Below, one piece after another: positions 31,914 to 44,796 of a stretch of 64,000 bases of DNA (position 1 is the stretch's first letter; each line of letters begins with the position of its first letter). The stretch is from Microthyrium microscopicum (taxonomy: Eukaryota; Ascomycota; Dothideomycetes; Microthyriales; Microthyriaceae). The stretch covers positions 2,181,345-2,245,344 of the forward strand of contig MU004237.1 of the NCBI GenBank assembly GCA_010405405.1, given 5' to 3'. Under the pieces are notes generated by a model that searched no databases, was not told the DNA's origin, and saw only the letters and a list, made by a program, of their open reading frames with translations. Position numbers and translations under genes: made by a program.

Positions 31914-32145
31914 GTTTTCGAGCAGGTCTCACACTAGAGGCAAACAAAAACCAGAGAAGGAGTAGAACAGGTACTGGTGATAGCAAGTGGTGGTGGAGTC
32001 GAGATTGCATGAAGCAGATCCAAAAGGCCCGAGCTCCACCCCGCGCCCGCCTTCGTTTTTCGTTCTAGACATTCTGCATCGTCAACTTCTCCGAATCTCG
32101 ACCTAGTCACTGCGCAATTGTGTCTCAACAACGTCTGCTGGAGCT
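31914..32145. promoter_or_regulatory. Shared divergent promoter of VMA5 and GCV1
   Basis: Only 232 bp separate the two start codons, so core promoters and 5' leaders must be packed back to back. No TATA box stands out. A minus-strand frame across this region is a chance overlap. Confidence 0.5.
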
Positions 32146-33617
32146 ATGAAACGGGCTCAATCGTCCTCTTTACGGGCATTCTTATGCATTCGCCCGGCAT
32201 TTAGACCTTTACCTCGAGCTGCTGCGGTCCACCAACCCATCGCATTACGATCAAATTGCCCCACATTTCTTCGCCATTCAAGAGTCACACAAGCTTCGCT
32301 ACCATTGCTGTCGAGAAGAGGATTCGCGTCAACTGTGACAAGATATGAGGACCTCAAAAAGACGCCTCTTTATGATCTTCATGTCCAACATGGCGGAAAG
32401 ATGGTAGAATTCGGTGGTCATTCGATGCCGGTTCAATATAGCGGACAAAGTATAATAGACTCTTCAAGGTGGACGAGAGAGAAGGCCAGTGTGTTTGATG
32501 TCAGCCACATGTTAGTCTATCATCGCGCCCCTTGAGCAATTCACTGACCAGGTCCAGGACGCAGCACAAATTTGTTGGACCGAAAGCAGCAGCATTTTTA
32601 GAGTCAATTTCTCCTGGTCCAGTGTCATCTCTGAAACCATTCCAAGGAACATATTCCGCATTTCTTAATGAAAATGCTGGCATCGTAGATGATACCATCA
32701 TAACTAATATCACCGAGGCCGCTCCTACTTTTCACGTTGTGACCAATGCGGGAAACTACGAGAACAACCTCAAGTATCTTCAGCAAGAGTTGAACAAATT
32801 CACGTCAAAGCATGGGAAGGATGGTGTAGCTTGGGAGGTCATACAAAATACTGGACTCGTTGCTTTACAAGGTCCCATGGCCTCAGACATTCTCCAAACT
32901 CTCCAACCCGAGCACGATTTCCAGCCTTTTGACCTCGACACTTTAACCTTTGGCAACTCAAAGTGGCTTACCTTCCGTGAGCCGAACGGGAGCGACGTCA
33001 CATGGTCGAGCCTAGTCGCGCGAACAGGATACACAGGCGAGGACGGCTTCGAACTATCCATACCACATCCTGAACCTGCCGAAAACACAACCCAATCGTT
33101 CACAGAAACTATTCTAAGCACGGGAGGAACCGATCGCGTTCGCCTTGCTGGATTGGGCGCGCGTGATGCCTTAAGGCTCGAGGCTGGGTTATGTTTGCAC
33201 GGTCATGATATCAATGATACCACAACGCCACTACAAGCGTCGCTCCTCTGGATCATTCCGAAAGCTCGCCGATCAGCCGACGCGGGCTTCAATGGCGCCG
33301 ACAAGCTGTTTGGGCCTAACAAAATTAAGGAGGACCCTGTACTTCGTCGCGTTGGTATGGTCTTGGAAGGTAGAGGCCCATCCGCTCGAGAAGGAGACAA
33401 AGTATACAGTGACGCAGAAGGAACTCATGAAGTCGGTACAATCACATCTGGAGCACCAGGTCCAACTTTAGGCAAGAATATTGCCATGGGCTACGTACAG
33501 AAAGACGTTGGCAAAGCAGGTGTACCATGTTGGATCAAGGTACGAGGCAAACTACGAGCAGCCACATTTGCAAAGATGCCATTTGTCCCAGCCAAATACT
33601 TTAAAGGCAAAGCGTAG
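32146..33617 (+). CDS. GCV1: Aminomethyltransferase, glycine cleavage system T protein
   Basis: Two exons (32146-32510 and 32558-33617) with a 47-nt intron give 474 aa. The 3' splice site is the second of two nearby AGs (CCAG at 32557); it restores [15 protein letters not shown]. Residues 1 to about 65 are rich in Arg, Ala, Leu and Ser, a long mitochondrial presequence ending near RRGFAST. Family marks include [56 protein letters not shown] and the C-terminal FVPAKYFK. The T protein passes the methylene group from the aminomethyl-lipoyl H protein to tetrahydrofolate in the matrix. The catalytic region around [15 protein letters not shown] is intact. Confidence 0.96.
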
Positions 33618-36600
33618 AGATGTCGACGTTTTTCCAACTCTAGATACCCGAACGATGGCAGTCAATACCTGCATGAGATGATTCATCAGTCCTGTATTTG
33701 TAGAACAACATTTAACTGTACAAACTGGCGCAAGCCTGAAACCATTTCAACAGCACCAACCAAGTCATGAACTGTTCATTTCCCAAGACCGCTATCTATT
33801 CTTACTTGCCACGCCAATGTATTCTGTTCAACAATCCCATCCTCCTCGACCTACCTAGCCATGCCGCCCCGTTTCGCCCTGTATGCTGCTGTACCCCCTA
33901 TATCAAACCGCTAATATGAGACTGCCGCACAGCCCGCGAACGTTACCAACCGACACAGCCTTCATGTACCCCACAGCAGATTCTGCGATCGTGCAGCGTT
34001 ACTGTGCTACGCGCCTCGCGCGGTACACACCACGGGGAGCAGGGTAAGAGGGCGGAAGATGTTGTACGTCGACGCCTTGTTTGGCTGTGGGGAACGGAAC
34101 CCATAAATGACGAAAGATTTATGTACGCTGCGAAGAACTGGTAACTTGCTGCGGAGATTTATGGGGATTGTAGTAAATGAGACAACTTGTGTGAGCGAGT
34201 TTGGTTTCAAGTGATGTTTGTGTTATTGGTCTGGAAATAGGTTTGGAGGTAGTAGTAACTAGTGCTTTCTATCTTCGAGCTCGAATGATGTCGGTACATA
34301 CTTGTTCAATGAACGCTTGTATCCAGACCGTCTCATCATGACAACTTGATAGCGTTCGTAGGGTCTGTCTAACAGCAGTTGTTATCGCAATGTTTATTGC
34401 CGGACCCGATACATCTAGATATCAGATACAATCGGCGCTTATCGTACATTCGCACTTCGTACATTCCCCAAAGATAGAGGCAGCTAGCATGCAGTGTTTA
34501 AGCGAACACCATACCCATATCAGCTCAGAACTTGAGTCTACTAGCCCGATTGTTACAGACGCTAAGTATGGTCGCCGCATTCGGCCGCTTGCTACACTGG
34601 TTCTCGCCCAGATTGGCCATATCGGAGGTACAGATTCGAGCCAGCGCGAACGGGAAGGTTAAACTGTGGATTTCGTTCGGTTTCCTAGCCGTGGGAACAC
34701 TAGGAAACACCAAAGCCGTCGCGCTGGACGCACAGTGGTGACCGAGTGGGCGGTTCTGGAAAGCGTGGGATTATTTGCGGAGTTTCTCTCATGAGAGGAG
34801 CTGGTAGTCTAAGGAGATGGCTCGGCGGAAGGGTTGAGGTGGTTCGGATATGGAAACGTAACCAAGACTGCTAAGTGGTTGCTACGACGAGAGTTTAGTG
34901 TAGTTGATTGCCAAATGATAGGTGCTATATTAAGCGTTCGCTTGCATAGACTATGTGTGTTCAGTATCAATGACTATGGTAGAAACAGACGACTTCATTG
35001 AGACTTGCTACTCTCTGCACAGTGCTGGCTTGTTCGCAGGCGGCTGAAAGGTACATAAGTGTGATATATAGCGCTGGACTTCAGCGCGCGGTAGTGGATA
35101 GGTGATCTGAGCGGCCATGATAAGTCCTGGATAACGTCAGATCTCTACTGCCCACGGATAGTAGAACAACCGAACCAAGCGAAGAAGGAAGATGTTCTTG
35201 GTCTGAGAGGAGTGATGGAGATTTCACGTGTGAGGTTCGATAGTCTGGTAAGCTAAAATGGCTGCCAGAGATCAACTGACGAGAATCACTGCATGTCTGA
35301 AACTAATCGCCAGGTTTCGTTACAAGACAATCAGAGATATTAACTACTAGTCGAAGTAGTAGATTGGAGAGAGAATAGTTTTGTATTGGGGACTATTGAA
35401 ACTTTCAAGGGCGAAACATAAGGTAGATTCTGTACTGTAGCAGTTTGGTAACTCTGTACCGCAAACTTGTTGTTGAATTTATGTATCTGGGTCTTAAAAG
35501 CATTTTGATAATGGCAACTAGCTTCATGTGTGGCACTTCAACTTCCCGGCACTAACAAGTCAAAAGTGTAAGCTGTCAACTGTCAAAAGGCCGCCACAAG
35601 TGTCATGTAACAGCGTCACCAACATATCAAACCCTTTGTCTTGTTCTTGTGCAATATCTGTACAATCACCTCTCAAACTTCACGATGGAGAAAGAACAGA
35701 TATCAGAATGAAAAGACTAGACAAGCATTTGACGCGAGTATCATGCCCTGTAGTTGATCGACCTACTCTATTCAATATCATCCTGGATCCCAGCTGGCGA
35801 TGATTCAAAGATTCAGCTAGGATTCCAAAGGCAGCAAGGTCTAGCGACGGAACATTCCTTTCAACACAACATCATATGACCAAATCTTGGTGCCAATAAT
35901 TGGCCCCGTTTAGGAGATTATCCCAAGGCTATTAACGAGCATTGTGTCTTTTTCTAGGGTAGAACATACGCCGACTCATGCGGAAAACTAGATCTTGAAG
36001 TTAGCTTTCTTCACAGAACACTTACCCATGATTGCAATGATCGAGCAAGGAAATCTTGTCATAATCCAAGGCATCTGCCGCTTGCCGGTTTCCGAGCTAG
36101 AGTATACCTGGTGTAGTTGAATAGATAGCTTTTCCATTCCGAGTAACGTATTGCTTTCGTATTTATTCCAACTCTACGGGCTGTGTTCTATATTTCTACC
36201 TTGATATTTCCCAGATACCAAGAGGAACTAGTGATTGCTTCCTCCAGTCCCTGTCATATTCGAGCATAGCCTGAGACTAGATTTAAGACATGCGCATTTT
36301 CATCGTAGGTCACAAGGCATGCGCTCAATGATGCTGAACTAGCCTCAAAGCGGAACAAGGCGAAGATGAGATATCTGTTTACTTTTTGAGATTTTTGAGC
36401 CTCCATGCCACGGGAAAGCAAGGAACCAAAAAGACAATTATTTTCATGATCAACGGAGGATGCAAGTAAGAATAGACATGGATTCTTATCTTTTCTTGTG
36501 ATCGAGCGCGATCAAACGTCCCTGTATGGTAATATGCCTGAAAGTTTGAGCATATATCGAATCCTTCTATCACCACGTTTTGACCTGACTTGACTTATAT

Positions 36601-39600
36601 CGCCCCTAGAGCTTTCAAGACCCTCTATTAGTATTGAATGGTCCAGATGATCTCGCATTTCGGATCCAAAGTGGCCATTGTGGCGCAAGGGCGGATTTGA
36701 CGTTTTGACTCCGCCTTTCTTTGTTGGGAACTAGGAGAAGGGTGTTACACAAGCCTAAGTGTAACAAGGATACCAGTTGGCGGCCAGACGGGTTTTGCGT
36801 TTCAAAACTTGCACCGGTGAGGCGAAAAGTTGGCTATCAGGCTGTAGGAACGAGCGGCATGCCCATGTGCGAGGCTTGCTGCGAAGTGAACAAAGGATTG
36901 GTTGATGCTTTGGTGGTACATGCCGATTTAGATCTAGGTTCTGGCATGTAAGGGGAATTGGAGCCCGGCCACTGCCTGGACCTGAATGGCCTAGAAGGAA
37001 TAGTATCCGTAGGAATAGGTAACTATTGCCAGATATCAGTTATGCATCGAGGTCAAACGTAGGAGCGCATGCGCGGATATTTCTCAAAATAGATTGTATG
37101 ACAGCTTGTTCGTAATGCTGGTATGTAACATGCGCAAATTAATACACGTTTGAAAGCTAAAATCGTTTGCCTGATCACTTTGCTCTTGAAAGCCGAAAAG
37201 CGATGATACTTACTTCGTACGCCATAATTTATAAACTGCTCATGGGCAAAGTCTGGGGAAGCCATACGCGAATAACGCGTGTCATCGATGCAGGCTGAAA
37301 TAGAGAAACCTATCCACTCACAACTCTATCCTTACGCCGCACAGTATTAGACCCTCAGCGGCGTTTTTATACGGATAGACGCGCTGCTAATGGTGAACAC
37401 TACCTTACTTGCTCAATTTCCTGAGCCGTTTCTGCGGCCGCTTGCCGCCCCGTCACAGACTACTTTGTGCTCGCAGGCTCGCAGCATCGGACAAGGCTGG
37501 CGGGGAACATGAAGGATCTGGGCTATGAATGGTCGCTGTTTCTCGGGAAGGATTTGATTGAAGTAGTTCGTAAGGAGCTGTTCCAGCCACCAGCGTTGCT
37601 CGCTGAAAATGGTACGATGGTTTGTTCCAGAGCTCGAGCCAACGGATTGCGAAGGAGCATTTGGGCCAGGCCGTCAGGGGTTTGCAAAGTGAACGAGGCG
37701 TCCAAGGTTTGCGAGAAATGCTCTAGGCGAACATCTGATGTCTTGTGGTTGTTGGAAGCGAGGTTTTCTAAAAGTTTAGGAGGAGCAGCAAGCGCTTCGC
37801 ACAGACGGCACGGTGCGGTTAGTGGATGAACTTAGTTGGGGTAAATTGGGACCTTTCAATAAATAATGGATATCGTGTTCGCGATAGGCGTTGGATTGGC
37901 GTTTTGTGCCACCAACTGTTGCTTGCGCGCAATTGAGGAGAGGCTCGCGCGGGCCTGTCTTACTCTTGTTTTTTCGCCTGTGACAAACGTCACTAAAAAG
38001 TGTGGGGAAATATACATCGTCGCAGTGCCATAACCAGTTTTGTGAACTGTATGCAAGGCTGCGCAGGTTAGGCAGTGATTTTACTGGCAGAACCGAATTT
38101 TCAATGTCAGACTCAGCAGGTAGTAATATGCAGACATGCAGATGCTGCATGACGAGATTTATGCTGAAGACATGCATTGAAATGTCAGGCCAAGCAAAAG
38201 TCAAGTCAGGAGGGCCTCGCGGGAATGCAAGAGGCCGAGTTTGGATTTCTTAGGAATCATCCTTACGGTGCGGCCGATGCCGTGTTGGCTGACGGTAATC
38301 CGAGTGGGTACGGATACCTACCGCATCTGTACTTTTCGGCGTCAATGGGCCGGATGATTGCATTCGCCATTTCCGGTGCATGGATTATTCATGGAGAGAT
38401 GGGTCATTTGTGTTTGAGGAAATGAGGCTGGAAATGGATAGAGGTGAGACAGGATGGAGAGAAGTTGTACAAATGTATGGATCATCGGATATATGAGACA
38501 GGAACGTGGTTTACACGTATTGAGAGGGATGCACCTTCCTAAGCTGATGTACTATTAGTTCACCAGAGACGAATATAGAATATATCAAAATGCCCTTTCC
38601 ATTGTAATTGACTAATTGTAGTAAGACGAGTAGTAAGGTCGCTGACGATCTGACGCTGTAAGATACCGGAACGATTCGGATGGTTAAAAGTACAGCAAGT
38701 AGGATGCAGATGATTAGCGAATGAGTATTAACAGAATAGCTAGCATACAATATTCTTGATCCTTTGAAATGCAGGCACGGATTCAGACCCAAAAGGGAAG
38801 GCACGATATGTCTATTATACAGGAGTATCTTAACCCAATGGTCAGAGTAATAAGTTATTCCATATCATCCAATTTCTGAGTAACATTACCAGTCCTTGAA
38901 AACTGGCCACCTGATGTCCCTATTTCTTACACATCTTGACCTCTATTGTCTACGATACCCCGCTGCCCTCAATTATTCGCAATGAAAATTCAATTTTAAA
39001 ACCATAGTCCCATCGTCGCATTTGATTTCAGGCTTTGCAGCAAGCCGAGGCCGTTTGGTGTTACGCGAGGAACTAACTGCTATTCGGACTAGTTCGCAAT
39101 TCAGCCAGCCCGTGAGTTTTCATTGGATTTTGCATATTTCACACTTGCTCTTTGACATGCATGATCAAAAGCCTCTGTAATAGCCTAATAGGCTGACACA
39201 GAATTGAGATCAAGGACGAAGCAGTTCGCCGGCTCGCCTAACCGGTTTGTCAACCTTTTCTTTGGCGATTGTCTTTACTCTTTTCTCTCAAATACGCCAT
39301 TCAATGTTCAAACGGTTTATGCAATACTACCAACAATCAAACAACAACACCAGACCTGGAGTTGGGGGAGACATAGAGAGAGAGGCAAGGAACAGCGGTC
39401 CTTCAGCGGCGCTTCTACCTGTTATGTTTCTCCACAGTAGGGTAGTCTCCCCGCAGAAAGACAATCATCCGTTCATGTTCAAAGCAAGGTCCCTCGTCGG
39501 CCTACGCAATGCAAGCCAAACCCTTGCCTGTCCACTGTTGCAGGACTCAAGGGGGTAGATGTAGCGGGGGGCTCTGCTTTTCTTTGCCGCGAATTGCGCG

Positions 39601-40500
39601 AAACCCACACTTTGGTTTTTCGGTACGGTACGGCACGCGTAAGTGCCACCCTGATTGGTCCATGGCCTAGGCCTCTGCTAAAGCGAACTTGTGCGGATGG
39701 GACCGGGAACTGGCAATTGTGTTTGAATGCTGGATGCTGGTTCCTTGGTTGATAAATTAGATGTAGGGGGGGCTTTGGTGTTTACCATCAGGATGTATCT
39801 AAAGACTGTAGGTACTGTATCAACAGATAGTATTTGTAGACAGGTTTCTACGATTATTTTGTAGGTTGGAGGGTAGTGGAAAGTGTACTTGTCATCATCG
39901 CTCGGATAGATGGCGACGGCTATCCGTGTTGATCTTGGACTACATTCCACCTTGTTGGGCGCCACTACTCTCTTTTCGGTAGAATGGGCGCTGAGAAATG
40001 AGGACTAAATGTCACTGTTCAGCGGAGAGTGCGGAGTAGACGGAGTGTCCGTAAGTTGCGCGGTCATTCCTTTGACTGATTTACGAGCTGAAGGGCCTGG
40101 ATTCTAGAGTCTTGAATAACCGGAGGCAAATCCTTTAACTTAGACGATGGATTTCGGCATTAGCGATGAGTCTTGTCAACTACTCAGCACAGCTATGTTC
40201 TTTGCAGACGGAGCGATAGAGGCTCGGTGGATAAAGACCCAACAGCCTGATGGATGATGGATTTAGGGTGGCGTGTCTATTCGTATCATCTGTATTCTTG
40301 ATCTGAAGCTGAACGTTTCTGGTATGGCTTGCATCAAGTTCTCCATCAAAAAGAATAAAAAGCAAGTTGTAAGCCGCTGTCATCGTTCATGTCCGAGCAT
40401 TTCATAGGCTGCCGCGGCTGTTAACCCTGCCGTAGTCGCTTTAGTCGTTTTAGTGCTCTCCAAGATTGAGAGGAGGAAGGATATGTGGCGTCTTTGGTTG
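33618..40500. other. Gene-poor region (about 6.9 kb)
   Basis: No open frame here is longer than about 140 codons, and none shows a domain, a believable multi-exon structure or a conserved-looking composition. Base composition is mixed and not strongly AT-rich, so a heavily RIP-mutated repeat is not obvious. I see no terminal repeats or transposase-like motif, and no tRNA-like pair of A and B boxes. Short features include partial palindromes and CCTAGG-type words. The region could hold non-coding RNA, an old degraded insertion, or long regulatory DNA. Confidence 0.45.
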
Positions 40501-42388
40501 ATGTTGTTAGGCTTCGCAATTTCAGTCTGTTCTTTTGGTACGATATTCGATACTTGGTAGACGTTGTATGGCCCCAGTTCACGTCGTTACTCAACCCTTT
40601 CTAAATCCTTTCCTTTCCTTTACCACAACTGCTACCCATCACCCTTTCCACTCTCTCCATCCCAGACTTCATAGGCTAAACTACTGTCCATCTTCATCTG
40701 CACGCCGGCTACCATCTGCAACTAATACTCCCCAGCTCTACCCAAAGCCTGAAGCCTGAAGCCTGCTGCATCTCTAGAGTAGACTCTGTCAACGAAACAT
40801 CCACAGTCACTCAACCACTCGCGACAACATCAATCCATCATCAATCCTATCATCAGTCACGGCATCTCCATCTGGGTCTTTACCTATTCCAGGTTCTTGA
40901 GGATCCCAACGCGCTTCTCCAGACTACGCCCACCACTCGTGACTTGACTGACGCCTTTTACTCCTGGTCAAGATCACTTAGTCAGTCTCCCTCTATTGCC
41001 CTTTTACTCCCTAGTAAGTAATCTTTCTATCGTATTTCCTTTTTTGCCTCTTCCCGCCGTGGCCGCCGCGCTATTGCAAAGCTCGCCATAACCGGTATCA
41101 TTATTACCAAAACTCAACACAGACATGGAGCAAGAACCTTTTGTCGCAACTTGACTTGCAAGACTCGCCTCCAGGAACAAGCTACGCGCGCTCATGCAGT
41201 TCAAGATTGCTCCACAAAATACTTACTCTGCATCTTTGCATTGCTGCATCTGTGCTTCTTGAATGTCGCTGCTTGAAGTTCGCACTTGTAACTTGTTGGC
41301 TTGCTCTCCCGCGCGCGCTGCCCGTTGATTCCAAGCCTGTCTGGTCTGGTCTGTCTTGGATCTCTGTACGGATTATCGCGACTCGCGACTCGCGACTCCG
41401 TCTACAACCCTCCCCATTGCTCAACTACTGTCCTGCGTCTGGGGATTGCAAAACCCCTCCTTCAAATCGCCATCATCATCATCCTTCCCCAGTCTGCTTT
41501 GCCCAGTCTCTGTTCCGCCCAGACGCCAGTCTAGCATCATCTTCTCCAATTACTTACACATATCATAATACCCTTTTGATTGCTTTCTTCATTACTATTG
41601 CCCTTTCTCATTACCCTCGACAATATCCTTCGCCCTATTCGCTCTGTCCTCAACCCCCCTTCCACTAATCGTCCCTTGACGGCCTGTCTACTGACCGGAT
41701 GCTTCCCTGCATCTAGTCTTGTCTCGTCTGGTCCTGGGTCCAATCTCTGTCCTCGACTGCCCCCGTCACTTCCGCCCCGATTCTGCCACTCTACGCTTGC
41801 TCAACCAACCGCATTTCTTCCTCTTCCCCATCTCTCCACTCACCAGCCTCAGGCTTCAGCTCCTTCAATCCACTAACCTGGCTCAAAGGCGCGCCTGTCC
41901 TTATCCCCCGACTGCATCTCACTCTCCAATCCTCAAGCAACCTCTCATCTTCCAACAAGCCGACCTGCACCAGATCCCGCTGCTTTTGCTGCGAACCTTC
42001 CGTCGTGGCCCCAAGCATCCCTTCAACCTCTGCCACCTCTAACCATCTCGTTGGCTCCCTCTCTGCATGTCCTGATTACCCCGATAGTCTCCCTATCAGG
42101 TCTTTTTATCCAAAAGTCCTGCGCCTTTCATCCAACTACCATTGCTGGTCCATTCCCTGGTAATCTCGCGTCAGGATCCTGCAGCCTACTCTTGCGCCTA
42201 TTACTCGGGCCCTCAATCACATCCTCCACCAGCTCCATCTCATCTCTTGCGACCTATCCAATCGCATGAAGCTAACTTCGCCTTTCTATTCGCAAGTTCG
42301 ACAACAAATAATCGATCTTGTCAACTAAAACTTCACTTTTCCTCCTAGGTGATTCTTAGTTTGGCTATCCTTTATCTATCGTCTTGAC
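40501..42388 (+). promoter_or_regulatory. Probable long pyrimidine-rich leader and promoter of RSC7
   Basis: From about 40560 the plus strand becomes rich in C and T and stays so up to the RSC7 start (for example 41450-42060). This is the usual look of long 5' leaders of fungal regulatory genes. Many short open frames in all phases begin with ATG, so uORFs are likely if it is transcribed. CCTAGGTGATTCTTAG just before the start could hold the end of a leader intron. The extent of the transcript cannot be read from the sequence. Confidence 0.45.
41377..41397. repeat. Seven-base tandem repeat, three copies
   Basis: CGCGACT occurs three times in a row in the presumed RSC7 leader. It is short enough to be chance or slippage. 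Confidence 0.8.
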
Positions 42389-44490
42389 ATGCTCATGTCG
42401 CACCCCGCGCCTCTCAATGGGGGCTTGGGTGGACCTGGCTCAACAGATGCATCCGGTACCATCAATCCCGCAGCTTTGAACAATCCAGGTAAGATTTCCA
42501 TCAGCTGTTGTTGTATGAAGCTTGAGCAGGCTTGTTATCATAGGCTCGCTTTACCGGCCTGCACCATCGTTGGAACACGGCTAACGCGCATCACCATTCA
42601 GGTCAACTAGGATCCAGTAATGCTCTATCACAGCAAAGTCCAAGAGGTATAAAACGTAGCAGGAGTAGAACTCCTGATAATTACGATCATCTTGGAGTAC
42701 AGTATGATGAAGGTATGTAGTGCGCCGGCGCTAATTTGGCCACCTGATGTCTTGTAAGTTGAAGCTGACAGATTTTAGATGACAAGCCTCGAAAGAGAGG
42801 TAGACCACCAAAGGCTGTCAAGCTATCTGGTAGTCCAGTAACACAGCCATTGCAGACTGCGACTCCTCAAAGTGCTCCTCCTGTTCAAACTCCACAATCT
42901 TCCCACCAAATACAGACCCAGGCTTCGCCTTCACTAGCATCTCCTTCTAAAACTCCAACAAAAACCCCAGTATTAAAGGCGCTTCCAACCGTTCGCGATC
43001 ACACGTCCAACGAGCTCAATGAGCAAGGAGATGAGTATCTGCCTCGAGAGATTGACGAAGCAGGTGAAAAGAAAGTCGCCCCAAATGGAGCTCCCCTTGA
43101 AGGCCGTCAGTACAAATGTCGAACATTCTACATGCCGGATCGTGGAGACAAACTGTTTATGCTTGCCACGGAATGCGCCAAGGTTCTCAACTACCGTGAT
43201 AGCTATTTACTGTTTAATAAGAACAGATCGTTGTACAAGATCATCGCAAATCAACCGGAAAAGAACGAGCTGATTCACCAGGACATTTTACCATCCTCGT
43301 ATCGTTCAAGACAAATAGCAATCGTGACAGCACGATCCATGTATCGACAATTCGGCAGCAGATTAATTGTCAACGGACGAAGAGTGCGTGATGACTATTG
43401 GGAAAGCAAAGCTCGGAAGCAAGGATTCACCGAAGATGATCCAGCGGGAGAAAAGAGACCAGGAGCAGCTAAAGCTCGGGAAGCTGCAGCTGCAGCGCAA
43501 GCAGAGAGCAACGCCGCAGCTCTTGCAGCTCTTCCTCAAGGACCTGTCATCTACAGCACCTCAAGTGGAAGTCAAATCGCTCACGGACAACTACCAATGA
43601 TTCAACCTATCCCAGAACACGAGCTGGGCGATTACAGCTCCGTGCCTCGTCCCAGACACGACATCACCGGTCCCGCATATGTGGACAGGACTCAACCAAG
43701 CAGCGCAACTGAAATCATGACCCAAGCAACTCAAGCTGCCGAATACAATAAACAACTCGCCACTCAACGAAGGGACCGTGCCAACTACCTGAACAATATC
43801 TGGCGCACACCGCATCCGCCAGCATCACAAGCCCAGCCCGGCGAAGATGAAACCTCCAACGCTCAGCGTTCCCCACAACAGTCCGTCGCTGGCCCATCAT
43901 CATCCGCCAACCAAGCAATGGGCTCGCTCAACCCGCAATCCCGCCACCCCATGATGGCCGCTCCCCCGTCTGCGTACTCGCAACAGCCCGTCCACCACAG
44001 CATGCTCGCCCAAAGCCCGAACCGCCCCGCCCAACAACAACTCCCAGGACAACATCGATCACCCACCATGCCCATGGGCCTCACTAACTATGCTCAACCA
44101 CAACAGTACTATCCCCAGCCTATGTGGACTTCTTCGCAAACGCAGCCTTCCCAACTCGTCCAAGCGCCTATGCAGTACGGCGGTCCAACAATACAATCCC
44201 CTCCACCACACATGCAGCCTAGCGCGGTTCATCCTGGCATGTCCGTAGGTGGTATGGGTGGAAATATGCCTGGCATGGCTGGTGGAATGGGTTATAATGC
44301 TGTTCCGGGTGGAATGAACCCACCAGGATACGCTGGAGTTCCGCGCCAAATGTACCAACCGCAGCAACAACAGCAGGGCCAAAACTCACCACACTACATG
44401 CAGCAACAGCAGACGAATCAGGGCTGGCCGCAAGGACAGGCGCATCCGGGTCCGCAACAGCAACACTGGAACAGCAACTATCATCAATAG
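42389..44490 (+). CDS. RSC7: RSC chromatin-remodelling complex subunit RSC7 (NPL6 family)
   Basis: Three exons (42389-42488, 42602-42712, 42779-44490) with introns of 113 and 66 nt give 640 aa. Two in-frame ATGs (42389, 42395) are possible starts. An AT-hook-like KRGRPPK lies near residue 78. The Rsc7/Swp82 domain spans about residues 179-290: GRQYKCRTFYMPDRGDKLFMLAT, YRDSYLLFNKNRSLYKI, ILPSSYRSRQIAIVTARSMYRQFGS, VNGRRVRDDYWE. After an Ala-rich linker and TYLNNIWRTP-type segment, the last 300 residues are Gln/Pro/Met/Gly-rich and disordered. The subunit supports nucleosome sliding and nuclear import phenotypes in yeast. Coding-like sequence continues in frame after the stop (see the entry at 44491). 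Confidence 0.94.
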
Positions 44491-44796
44491 AATTGGGATC
44501 CTGCGATGCAAAATGCAATGGGTGAAAGTAGAGTCGAGAATATTCATGACACGATGGGCGACAACAGAGTTTATCGGGGAATGCAGCTGCAGCAATACAG
44601 GTGCGAATATACTCCTTGTTCCTACTCAGCCACGAGAAGGCCGGACGTGAAGACTCACATGAACTATCCACATGGCCGGGATTACGTCAAATATCCCCGG
44701 TTTGGTCGTGCGGCCCACGGTGACTTTTCCCAACTCGACAAGCGCGATGAGGACCTTGATCCGCGATGGGTCGTAAGAAATGCGAAAGCAGGTTGA
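44491..44796 (+). other. In-frame coding-like extension after the RSC7 stop, with a C2H2-like finger
   Basis: Directly after the RSC7 TAG (44488-44490) the same frame stays open for 101 codons, to TGA at 44794-44796. It contains YRCEYTPCSYSATRRPDVKT followed by HMNYPHGRDY, a C-x4-C-x12-H-x4-H arrangement (Cys at about 44602 and 44617, His at about 44656 and 44671). The rest is charged and varied, unlike the Gln-rich end of RSC7. It could be read-through, part of an alternative transcript, a relic of a longer protein, or chance. A simple stop-skipping intron that keeps the frame was looked for and not found. Confidence 0.35.

Noticed and set aside
35231-35245. GGTTCGATAGTC as a possible tRNA B box
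   Set aside because: No A box at a proper distance and no cloverleaf arms could be found on either strand.
33618-40500. Search for terminal repeats, transposase or reverse-transcriptase motifs
   Set aside because: No catalytic motif or paired terminal repeat was seen by eye, so no mobile element is called.
44450-44490. Frame-keeping intron that would skip the RSC7 stop
   Set aside because: The only plausible GT...AATAG excision here is 41 nt, which shifts the frame into an early stop.
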